From CAYYWW01 sp964475515 (GTDB lineage: Archaea; Aenigmatarchaeota; Aenigmatarchaeia; QMZP01): a DNA stretch of 12,850 bases. The notes beneath the pieces were generated by a model. The model was not told where the DNA came from. It was given only the letters and a program-made list of their open reading frames with translations, and made no database searches. Shown piece by piece: positions 7,138-12,813 of the stretch (positions are counted from its first letter, which is position 1; each line of letters starts with the position of its first letter). The position numbers and the translations under genes are program-made. The DNA is taken from NCBI GenBank assembly GCA_964475515.1, contig CAYYWW010000025.1, positions 1-12,850 on the forward strand, written 5' to 3'.

Positions 7138-7158
7138 TTTATATAGGACTTTATTTAA
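7138..7158. promoter_or_regulatory. Overlapping divergent promoter elements between ABCE1 and the membrane-protein gene
   Basis: TTTATATA at 7138-7145 is centred about 25 bp before the plus-strand ATG at 7167 and about 24 bp before the minus-strand ATG at 7117. It is nearly symmetrical and could serve either direction. A second minus-strand element, TTAAATAA (7151-7158), predicts a start near 7129, which would just keep the ABCE1 SD in the transcript. Both genes must be driven from this 49-bp spacer. Confidence 0.5.
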
Positions 7159-7166
7159 TTATATGT

Positions 7167-7979
7167 ATGGCTATTAATTATTCAAAAGCTATTAAAAAAA
7201 GTCTTTATTTTTGCATCCAACCAAAACGTTGGATTCCCGTTTTCTTGATAAATTTCGTAATGTTTCTAATAGTTTACAGCGCCTTTCAAATAGGGCTGGG
7301 TGGCGAATCTATAATAGCATCTGGTTGGACGCTCATGTTAACGGTTTTCTTTGGTGTGTTGTTCTTGGGCTCAGTTTTAACAAGTATATGGATCACGGGA
7401 GCTGTTGTATACCAAAGCTATAAAGAAAAGGAATTTGAAAAGAGTTTTAGAATATCTTGTTCGAGATACAGTGATTTGTTTCTTGTGTTGTTCGCAACAA
7501 CAATACTAAGTCTAATAGCAGCTATATTTATAATCATACCATTAATTGGCATTCTCTTGTCATCAATTCTCATAGTTGTTATTTACCTTTCCTTTTTCTT
7601 TGTTATTCAGGAGGTTATTATAAATAAAAAACAATGGGTAGTGGCTATTAAGAATTCTTACGCATTATTTAGAGAGAATATACTGTTACTTGTGCTTTTA
7701 GCAATAATTACAGAGTTGATATCCGTTCTCATTGCTTTGCCATTCCAAATACCGGGTGCACTCTATTCCTCAGAGATGGCAGGATCTTTAGCAAGTAGCA
7801 GTAATTTCTTTGGCATTTCACTATTCTCCAAATTCTCAGTTGTAGAAAAAATCTCTGAACCCCTATTCTTTATTCTTATGATCATTTATATGATAGGATC
7901 CTCCGTAGCAACTGTTTTTTCTCTGAAAATAAAAACGGAATTCTACCTTCAAATGAAGAAAAGATTTTTCCGGTTATAA
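7167..7979 (+). CDS. Multi-pass membrane protein, unknown function
   Basis: A 270-residue hydrophobic protein, unrecognised beyond a general likeness to archaeal and bacterial YciC-like or DUF-type six-helix membrane proteins. Hydrophobic segments occur at about 22-42, 53-78, 103-123, 125-148, 171-193 and 233-254. A motif-like stretch around 148-168 (QEVIINKKQWVVAIKNSYAL) resembles the amphipathic segment of that group, in which a helix is followed by a conserved long-chain membrane run. There is no catalytic signature. The gene is probably leaderless, with a TATA element 25 bp before the ATG and no SD. The next gene lies 108 bp downstream with its own promoter-like elements, so it is likely transcribed alone. 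Confidence 0.7.
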   Translation: MAINYSKAIKKSLYFCIQPKRWIPVFLINFVMFLIVYSAFQIGLGGESIIASGWTLMLTVFFGVLFLGSVLTSIWITGAVVYQSYKEKEFEKSFRISCSRYSDLFLVLFATTILSLIAAIFIIIPLIGILLSSILIVVIYLSFFFVIQEVIINKKQWVVAIKNSYALFRENILLLVLLAIITELISVLIALPFQIPGALYSSEMAGSLASSSNFFGISLFSKFSVVEKISEPLFFILMIIYMIGSSVATVFSLKIKTEFYLQMKKRFFRL

Positions 7980-8046
7980 ATGTTCTATATTATCACTTTC
8001 TAAGCGACGTAATGAATCTGCTTTACAAAAAATTTTTTGGAATGAA

Positions 8047-8070
8047 ATATTTAAGCTTTGTTTTAAATAA
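8047..8070 (+). promoter_or_regulatory. TATA-like elements before the phosphoribosyltransferase gene
   Basis: ATATTTAAG (8047-8055) predicts a transcript start near 8077, and TTTTAAATAA (8061-8070) one close to the ATG at 8088. No SD is present. The 108-bp spacer 7980-8087 shows no other feature. Confidence 0.4.
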
Positions 8071-8087
8071 TATTCTTTGTTTTGAAT

Positions 8088-8921
8088 ATGAGCTTCCCAG
8101 AACTTCAGAAAAGAGCAAAGGACCTTTTCTCAGAAATTGTTCCAATTGTAGTTAAAGGCGTTTTGGTTGACTCTGAAGAGGTTGAAAGGGGACAAGAAAG
8201 AATAACAGATCGTATAGTAAAGGACGTTAAAGATAGTGGGTTTAAAAAAGTGCACATAGTTTGTTTGCTCAAAGGTGGACGATACTTTTTAGAGGACTTG
8301 CGTCAGAATCACGCTTTGGATGAAAAACTTAAAGACAGCGTGCCTGGGATTGAAATAATCTATGATTCTTTCGGAGTAAGACGATATAATTCTATACAAG
8401 GCAGTGTTGTTGAAGTTTATAAGTTACCGGACATTCCACTGAAAGAAGGCGAATTTGTACCTATAATAGAGGATGTACTTGATCAGGGACCAACAATTGC
8501 ATATGTAAGACACTTCTTTAACACAATCTACAGCGTTCCTTTCGAAAATATGCCCATATACTTTGAAGTTAATAAAGATGTAGAAAGAAAGGTTGAACCT
8601 TCTCAGCTGCCACCAGAAATTGTAGCTTGTCTTTATATAGGAGATGAATGGGTTGTCAACAGGGGTCTTGACATGGACGAAATGCTTAGATATTTTCCAC
8701 CAGGACACATATTTTTTGTGAATAAGGATATTGTTTTAGGTGGTGTAGAAATGGACGAAAGATTTGACAAAGAAACACGGGAGAAAAGAAAGGCTTACAG
8801 GCGTCTTTTCTCTGAATTCGATAGTCTTGGTGAAATCAGGCATGGTGGACAATATATAATAAATCAACAACGATATCACTTAGAAAAAGAAAGTGGTTTA
8901 TGGGTTCCTGTTTTCGATTAA
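8088..8921 (+). CDS. HPRT-like purine phosphoribosyltransferase with C-terminal extension
   Basis: A 277-residue type-I phosphoribosyltransferase. Hypoxanthine-guanine PRTase landmarks appear in order: the pyrophosphate loop LKGG (61-64) followed by RYFLEDL, the YDSFGVRRY flexible-loop segment (92-100), the PRPP loop IIEDVLDQGPT (126-136), and the base-binding stretch DEWVVNRGLDMDE (186-198) that parallels VGYGLDYxE of HPRT. The expected reaction is purine base plus PRPP to nucleotide and pyrophosphate, in cytoplasmic purine salvage. Typical HPRTs have about 180-220 residues; here an N-terminal helix and roughly 65 C-terminal residues are extra, and the PRPP loop has Q where DTG or DSG is usual. 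ATG 8088 is preferred to the TTG at 8082 from the promoter spacing. Whether it uses a purine or another base is not certain. Confidence 0.8.
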   Translation: MSFPELQKRAKDLFSEIVPIVVKGVLVDSEEVERGQERITDRIVKDVKDSGFKKVHIVCLLKGGRYFLEDLRQNHALDEKLKDSVPGIEIIYDSFGVRRYNSIQGSVVEVYKLPDIPLKEGEFVPIIEDVLDQGPTIAYVRHFFNTIYSVPFENMPIYFEVNKDVERKVEPSQLPPEIVACLYIGDEWVVNRGLDMDEMLRYFPPGHIFFVNKDIVLGGVEMDERFDKETREKRKAYRRLFSEFDSLGEIRHGGQYIINQQRYHLEKESGLWVPVFD

Positions 8922-8937
8922 AAAGAAACAGAAACTC

Positions 8938-8945
8938 TTTTATAG
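8938..8945 (+). promoter_or_regulatory. TATA element, leaderless promoter of the ychF-like gene
   Basis: TTTTATAG is centred about 25 bp before the ATG at 8966. The spacer from the upstream stop is 44 bp and holds no SD, so the transcript probably begins at the start codon. Confidence 0.5.
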
Positions 8946-8965
8946 AAAGCATTCAATTTTAAACT

Positions 8966-10162
8966 ATGTTGGTTGGAATTGTCGGAAAGGCAAACGTCGG
9001 AAAATCTACTTTTCTGAAAGCTCTCAGCCTTAAAGACATAGAGATTGCAAATTATCCGTTTACTACCATAGAGCCGAATGAAGCTATTGGTTACGTCACT
9101 GTAGAATGTCCATGCAAACGTTTGGGAGTTAAGTGCAACCCACAAAACTCTAAATGTATCGACGGCATAAGATGTATTCCAGTAAAAATGCTTGATGTTG
9201 CAGGATTGGTGCCGGGCGCACATCTTGGAAAAGGAAGAGGAATAGATTTTTTAGATGATTTAAGACAAGCAGACGCGCTTATACAAGTGGTGGATGCTTC
9301 TGGATCTACAAATGAGAATGGAGAACCAGTGGAAAGAGGATCATACGATCCTATAAAAGATATAGAATTCGTACCTACCGAGATCGATGAGTGGTACTTC
9401 AAAATATTAAATGAACATTGGGATAAATTTGTGAGGCAGGTGCAACATTTAGGTAAAGAGTTATACAAAGAGATAGCTAAGCAGTTCTCAGGATTAAAAA
9501 TCAACGAAGATATTGTTAGGGAGTGCATAACAGAATTGGATCTCGATCCTGAAAATCCAATTAAATGGTCTTCTGATGATTTGAAAAGATTCTCGAAAAA
9601 ACTTCGTGAGAAATCCAAAAAAATAATAATAGCGGCAAACAAAGCGGATTTGCCAACATCAGAAGAGAATATAAAAAGGATGAAAGAAAGGTTTCCAGAC
9701 TATATAATAATACCATGTTCTGCTGAAAGCGAACTCGCTTTGAAAGAAGCAGAAGCCCATGGACTTATAAGATATATACCAGGAAGCAATGATTTCGAGA
9801 TTATTTCTGACAATTTAAATGAAAAACAAAAACAAGCGCTCGAGTTTATTAAAGAAAACGTTCTCAAGAAATACGGTTCAACTGGAATCCAGGAATGTCT
9901 AAATAAAACTGTTTTTGGTTTGCTCAAGATGATAGTTGTTTATCCTGTTGCAAATATAAACAAATTAAGCGACACTAAAGGCAATGTGCTCCCAGATGCT
10001 TATCTTGTTCCCAAAGGAACAACTCTTAAGGAGTTTGCAGCGAAAATACATAGCGATATGGCAGAAAAATTCATAGGCGGATTAAATCTTGAAAAGAAAA
10101 AGATAGGAGCAGACTACGAACTAAAAGACGGTGACGTAGTTGAAATCTTGTTCAAAAAATGA
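8966..10162 (+). CDS. ychF: YchF-type Obg-family GTPase/ATPase with TGS domain
   Basis: A 398-residue archaeal member of the Obg/YchF group of translation-linked P-loop NTPases. Motifs: G1 GKANVGKS (7-14), switch threonines T33 and T34, G3 DVAGLVPG (77-84) and G4 NKAD (225-228), with a helical domain between and a C-terminal TGS domain at about 325-398 ending in DGDVVEILF. Residues 48-70 carry five cysteines (48, 50, 57, 64, 70) in the segment between switch I and G3; this Cys-rich insert is what I recall of archaeal members and may bind metal. G4 keeps NKxD, which favours GTP, while bacterial YchF has a changed G4 and prefers ATP. The protein likely acts on ribosomes. Length is normal. No SD; leaderless. 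Confidence 0.92.
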   Translation: MLVGIVGKANVGKSTFLKALSLKDIEIANYPFTTIEPNEAIGYVTVECPCKRLGVKCNPQNSKCIDGIRCIPVKMLDVAGLVPGAHLGKGRGIDFLDDLRQADALIQVVDASGSTNENGEPVERGSYDPIKDIEFVPTEIDEWYFKILNEHWDKFVRQVQHLGKELYKEIAKQFSGLKINEDIVRECITELDLDPENPIKWSSDDLKRFSKKLREKSKKIIIAANKADLPTSEENIKRMKERFPDYIIIPCSAESELALKEAEAHGLIRYIPGSNDFEIISDNLNEKQKQALEFIKENVLKKYGSTGIQECLNKTVFGLLKMIVVYPVANINKLSDTKGNVLPDAYLVPKGTTLKEFAAKIHSDMAEKFIGGLNLEKKKIGADYELKDGDVVEILFKK

Positions 10163-10213
10163 ATCACAAGATTATAACTATACGCGTTTGTTTCTTACTA
10201 TAATACCACAAAA

Positions 10214-10223
10214 TACTTATAAC
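10214..10223 (+). promoter_or_regulatory. TATA-like element of dph5
   Basis: TACTTATAAC lies about 35 bp before the ATG at 10254 and predicts a leader of about 9 nt. The 91-bp spacer 10163-10253 shows no SD and no other feature. Confidence 0.4.
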
Positions 10224-10253
10224 ATTTTTTAATCCTTTGAGCTTTGTATAAAT

Positions 10254-11033
10254 ATGCTGTACCTCATATCTTTGGGTTTGCATGATGAGAAGGACATGAG
10301 CATAAAGGCTATTGAGGCTGCTGTCAAATGTGATAAGCTTTATGCTGAATTCTATACAACGAAAATGGACACGAGCACGGGTAAAATATCTAAACTCATA
10401 GAAAAGGTCACTGGAGTGAAAAAAACTGTAGCGGAACTTAAAAGGTCTGATCTAGAGGAAAACTCGGATAAAATATTAAAAGAAGCAGAGAATATGAATG
10501 TAGGAATATTTGTCGGTGGAGATGTGCTAGTTGCTACAACTCATTTATCCCTGCTTATTGATGCGAAAAAGAAGGGAATAAACGTTGAAATTGTGCACGG
10601 ATCGAGCATATATTCTGCTATTGCGGAAACAGGTCTTCATATTTACAAATTTGGAAAAACAACAACTTTGGCTTTTCCTGAGAAAAACTACAAACCAACA
10701 TCTTGTTATGATACCATATTATCCAACAAAAACACGGGGCTTCACACACTTGTACTTTTGGATGTAAAGAAAGAAAGAGAAAAATACATGTCAATAAATG
10801 AGGCATTGAAAATTCTTCTTGAGATAGAATCAGAGAAGAAGTGTAATATCATAAAACCCGAAACAAAAGTAGTAGCTGCCTGCAAGTTAGGAAGCAAAGA
10901 AAAAGTAATAAAATACGGAACAATCGATAAGCTTATGAAAGACAACTCGCTGAAAGAAAAAGTTCCCGCAGTTATAGTTATACCAGGAGAACTACATTTC
11001 ACAGAAGAAGAATTTTTGGAAATGTTAAAATAA
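10254..11033 (+). CDS. dph5: Diphthine synthase (Dph5/DphB)
   Basis: A 259-residue SAM-dependent methyltransferase of the tetrapyrrole-methylase fold. In archaea it methylates the modified histidine of elongation factor 2 during diphthamide synthesis. Recognised stretches are the N-terminal LISLGLHDEKDMS (4-16), YAEFYT (30-35), the SAM-binding VGGDVLVATTH (88-98), and HGSSIYSAIAETGLHIYKFG (115-134), then TTLAFPE and YKPTSCYD. The C-terminal IPGELHFTEEEFLEML is typical. Length matches the family. It is convergent with the ribosomal L24e gene, with 15 bp between the stops. Its presence implies that EF2 in this organism carries diphthamide, although other dph genes are not in the window. Confidence 0.95.
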   Translation: MLYLISLGLHDEKDMSIKAIEAAVKCDKLYAEFYTTKMDTSTGKISKLIEKVTGVKKTVAELKRSDLEENSDKILKEAENMNVGIFVGGDVLVATTHLSLLIDAKKKGINVEIVHGSSIYSAIAETGLHIYKFGKTTTLAFPEKNYKPTSCYDTILSNKNTGLHTLVLLDVKKEREKYMSINEALKILLEIESEKKCNIIKPETKVVAACKLGSKEKVIKYGTIDKLMKDNSLKEKVPAVIVIPGELHFTEEEFLEMLK

Positions 11034-11048
11034 CACAATCACAAACGG

Positions 11049-11231
11049 CTATTTTTTCCCTTCTTTTAATTTTTTGAATGTTTCAGTCCATCTGGTTTTC
11101 TTGCCTTCTCTTCCCATGCTCCAATTTCTCTCACACTTTGAATTGCAGAAATAGAAAATCTGACCGCTATTTTTTACAAACATTTTTCCTCTTCCCTTGG
11201 GGATTTTTGCACCGCAAAATGAACATTTCAT
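11049..11231 (-). CDS. rpl24e: Ribosomal protein L24e (eL24)
   Basis: A 60-residue zinc-ribbon protein of the large ribosomal subunit. It begins MKCSFCGAKIPKGRGKMFV and has the four metal ligands C3, C6, C29 and C33. The basic tail is typical. The start is ATG 11231, which has AGGTG 6 nt upstream, rather than the GTG at 11240 that would overlap that SD. It is the last gene of a three-gene cluster with S28e and L7Ae, the order common in archaea. In many archaea ndk and the gene for IF2 follow; here the opposite-strand dph5 follows instead. Confidence 0.95.
   Translation of the reverse strand: MKCSFCGAKIPKGRGKMFVKNSGQIFYFCNSKCERNWSMGREGKKTRWTETFKKLKEGKK
11052..11075 (+). terminator. Poly-T terminator region after dph5
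   Basis: Three T-rich runs on the plus strand (11052-11057, 11061-11067, 11070-11075) start 19 nt after the dph5 stop. They overlap the 3' end of the convergent L24e gene, where they encode its Lys-rich tail on the other strand, so coding need could also explain them. Confidence 0.4.
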
Positions 11232-11237
11232 TTCTAA

Positions 11238-11242
11238 CACCT
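11238..11242 (-). promoter_or_regulatory. Shine-Dalgarno site of L24e
   Basis: AGGTG on the minus strand, 6 nt before ATG 11231. It decides the start in favour of the shorter protein. Confidence 0.6.
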
Positions 11243-11253
11243 AAAGATTTAAT

Positions 11254-11448
11254 TTAGCGCAAGGATGCCTCTGTGTCTATTCCCGTTTCTTTTATGAGTA
11301 TTATATCGCCTATGTGTATAGGCCCTACGACATTTCTGACTACAACTTTGTTTTTATCAGGACCATCAAGAATTCTGCATCTAACCCTGCTCACTCCCTT
11401 TATGCCAAGTCTTCCTTGTATTTGGATAACTTCTGCTGGTACGCTCAT
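11254..11448 (-). CDS. rps28e: Ribosomal protein S28e (eS28)
   Basis: A 64-residue OB-fold protein of the small subunit. The middle LGIKGVSRVRCRILDGPDKN (14-33) and the ending DTEASLR are almost diagnostic of S28e. The ATG is 5 nt after the L7Ae stop and has no SD of its own, so translation is probably by reinitiation or coupling with L7Ae. Length is normal for the family. Confidence 0.96.
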   Translation of the reverse strand: MSVPAEVIQIQGRLGIKGVSRVRCRILDGPDKNKVVVRNVVGPIHIGDIILIKETGIDTEASLR

Positions 11449-11453
11449 AATAT

Positions 11454-11825
11454 CTATTTCTTAAGTTCTTTAAATTTCGCGCTTATTTCCTCAATGAGTT
11501 TCTTTGCTTCGCCTTCGCTTTCTATAGCAACTGAAGAAGCTGCGACTGGTATTCCTGCTGAACGTCCAAGTTCCATTTTTGAGGGTACATACATGTACGG
11601 AACCTGTTTTTCATCGCACAAAACAGGAATGTGCATCAGTATCTCTGGTGGATTCACATCCTCTGCCATAACAACAAGTTTAGCCAAGCCTCTTTCTATA
11701 CATTTGGTTGTCTCATTGACACCTTTTCTGACCTTTCCTGTGTGACTCGCCAGAGTCACCGCTTCATAAACTGTATTAACCAAATCCTGTGGAACTTCAA
11801 ATTTTACGAATGCTGGTTTTGTCAT
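11454..11825 (-). CDS. rpl7ae: Ribosomal protein L7Ae (eL8), K-turn RNA-binding protein
   Basis: A 123-residue archaeal L7Ae. It carries KGVNETTKCIERG (34-46), the contact region of the family for kink-turn RNA, then AEDVNPPEI (54-62), YVPSKMELG (79-87) and the SVAI segment. Archaeal L7Ae serves in the 50S subunit, in box C/D and H/ACA RNPs and in RNase P. SD GGAGGT sits 3 nt before the ATG, a short spacing. It is the first gene of the L7Ae-S28e-L24e cluster and is preceded by a leader of about 80 nt with a short ORF and a hairpin. L7Ae is known to repress its own mRNA through leader K-turns in some archaea. Confidence 0.97.
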   Translation of the reverse strand: MTKPAFVKFEVPQDLVNTVYEAVTLASHTGKVRKGVNETTKCIERGLAKLVVMAEDVNPPEILMHIPVLCDEKQVPYMYVPSKMELGRSAGIPVAASSVAIESEGEAKKLIEEISAKFKELKK

Positions 11826-11828
11826 ATT

Positions 11829-11834
11829 ACCTCC
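11829..11834 (-). promoter_or_regulatory. Shine-Dalgarno site of L7Ae
   Basis: GGAGGT on the minus strand, separated by only 3 nt (AAT) from the ATG at 11825. The match is strong but the spacing is shorter than the usual 5-9 nt. Confidence 0.6.
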
Positions 11835-11860
11835 ACCCTCATTTGATTTTATTTAATTTT

Positions 11861-11902
11861 TTATTTCAACCGTTCAACCGGTTCAAATACATCAAGTTTC
11901 AT
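11861..11902 (-). CDS. Possible short leader ORF upstream of L7Ae
   Basis: A 13-codon frame reading MKLDVFEPVERLK then TAA. Its ATG (11902-11900) lies about 26-29 bp from the TATA element, so it could be the first codon of a leaderless transcript. The stop is 35 nt before the L7Ae start. Nearly all of the hairpin described at 11862-11889 falls inside it. A frame this short can occur by chance; conservation would be needed to call it a gene. Confidence 0.3.
   Translation of the reverse strand: MKLDVFEPVERLK
11862..11889 (-). other. Hairpin in the L7Ae leader
   Basis: On the minus strand, two arms of 11 nt (11889-11879 and 11872-11862) pair around a 6-nt loop (GTTGAA). There are 10 Watson-Crick pairs and one G-G mismatch: the inner five pairs are AACCG with CGGTT, the outer five are AT-rich. 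GA dinucleotides flank the inner stem on both sides but are offset by one base, so it does not fit a standard kink-turn. It lies between the promoter and the SD of L7Ae. Confidence 0.5.
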
Positions 11903-11923
11903 TGCTAATTAAACTATAAATCT

Positions 11924-11938
11924 ATTTTATATTTATAA
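11924..11938 (-). promoter_or_regulatory. TATA element of the L7Ae ribosomal cluster
   Basis: The minus strand reads TTATAAATATAAAAT, one of the best TATA-like runs in the window. It predicts a transcription start around 11903-11906 and a leader of about 80 nt before L7Ae. Between this element and the upstream gene stop at 12008 I see nothing else. Confidence 0.55.
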
Positions 11939-12007
11939 GTTTTATTCAATTCTTTGTTTTACCTTTTGGATATAACATTTTTCTCGATTGTAAGCCCCTG
12001 ACATACT

Positions 12008-12715
12008 TTAAGTTATTGCACGTCTAATCTTTTCTTTAGTTTCTTTTAAGTCTTTCAACTCTCTTTTTAATTTTTTCAGTTTCTTGTTTTCTTTTTTGCT
12101 TCTTATTTTACTTTCCAACTTATCTATTCTTTTCGCTGTTCTTTTTATTTTATTTTCTATTATTTTCAATTTTGTAATCGAGACATAGTTGTATTCATCT
12201 ATCCGTTTAGGCTTTTCGTTTATTGAAAGATTTCTAAATTGGTTTTGCATTTTCTTCAAAAATCGAATATAACCTTTATAGTCTTTCTTTCTAATACCAT
12301 ATTCTCTTCTTATGTAGCCATCCCACATCACAAATATACAAGGTTTCCTCAAATGCATTATTTTTGATGCTCCCGTAAATTTTATTCCATTTATTTTGCT
12401 CAACGTTGTATAAATTTTCTTTATCTCTTCTTCAAAACTGTCAAAATTTATATCGTCGAAACTTTTGTTATCAAATTTTTTGAAAAAAGGTTCCAGTCTT
12501 TCCATCTCATTCATAAACTTTTCTAAATCAAATTTATCCATCACAAATCTAAAGTTGGCAAAATTCCAAGTAGAAAGAAATAATGTATAAGCCTCTTTTT
12601 CACATCCTTTGTTCATTAACTTTCGAACAAGCTGATAGACATACCCACGAAAACTTTCTACTTCCTCAAATAAGCTTATTACTTCTTTAAATTTAGATTC
12701 TGTTATTTCTGTCAC
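12008..12715 (-). CDS. Unrecognised protein with HhH-glycosylase-like middle and basic coiled-coil tail
   Basis: A 235-residue protein I cannot assign to a named family. Residues about 1-100 are helical and acidic. Residues 107-121 (SKINGIKFTGASKIM, then H121) resemble the helix-hairpin-helix of HhH-GPD DNA glycosylases, and MWDGYIRREYGI (130-141) resembles the following VDTHVxR segment, placing D132 at the catalytic aspartate. The lysine of bifunctional glycosylases appears replaced by T114. Residues about 183-232 are a strongly basic heptad-like coiled coil rich in K, E and L. The start is GTG 12715, forced by in-frame stops just upstream. It overlaps an upstream frame by GTGA. No membrane segment. 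It lies before the L7Ae cluster on the same strand. A role in DNA binding or repair is only inferred. Confidence 0.65.
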   Translation of the reverse strand: MTEITESKFKEVISLFEEVESFRGYVYQLVRKLMNKGCEKEAYTLFLSTWNFANFRFVMDKFDLEKFMNEMERLEPFFKKFDNKSFDDINFDSFEEEIKKIYTTLSKINGIKFTGASKIMHLRKPCIFVMWDGYIRREYGIRKKDYKGYIRFLKKMQNQFRNLSINEKPKRIDEYNYVSITKLKIIENKIKRTAKRIDKLESKIRSKKENKKLKKLKRELKDLKETKEKIRRAIT

Positions 12716-12813
12716 AGATTAATTTTATTTTTCCTCGTTAAAAAAGAAATTAATTCCATTACTCTCAACACATTACTTCTTGAACTTTTGGTACCTTTAG
12801 GCTGAAACTTAAT

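Noticed and set aside
9091..9642. 183-residue open frame on the minus strand inside the ychF-like gene
   Set aside because: It is antisense to the well-supported GTPase gene, has no family motif, is rich in Ser, Leu and Phe as expected from a reverse-strand shadow, and has no SD.
10280..10346. ATGATGA followed about 60 bases later by CTGA, like the C and D boxes of a guide RNA
   Set aside because: Both lie inside dph5 in codons for conserved residues, with no terminal stem and no convincing D' and C' boxes.
11314..11745. 143-residue plus-strand open frame across S28e and L7Ae
   Set aside because: Fully antisense to two certain ribosomal protein genes; no motif and no promoter or SD before it.
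11824..11842. Six-codon frame (MRVEVI) whose stop overlaps the L7Ae start as ATGA
   Set aside because: It is made of the SD region itself and is most simply a by-product of the G-rich SD sequence.
11876..11892. CCGGTTCAAATAC, resembling a tRNA T-loop
   Set aside because: No five-base T stem, acceptor stem or anticodon arm can be formed around it; it belongs to the L7Ae leader hairpin.
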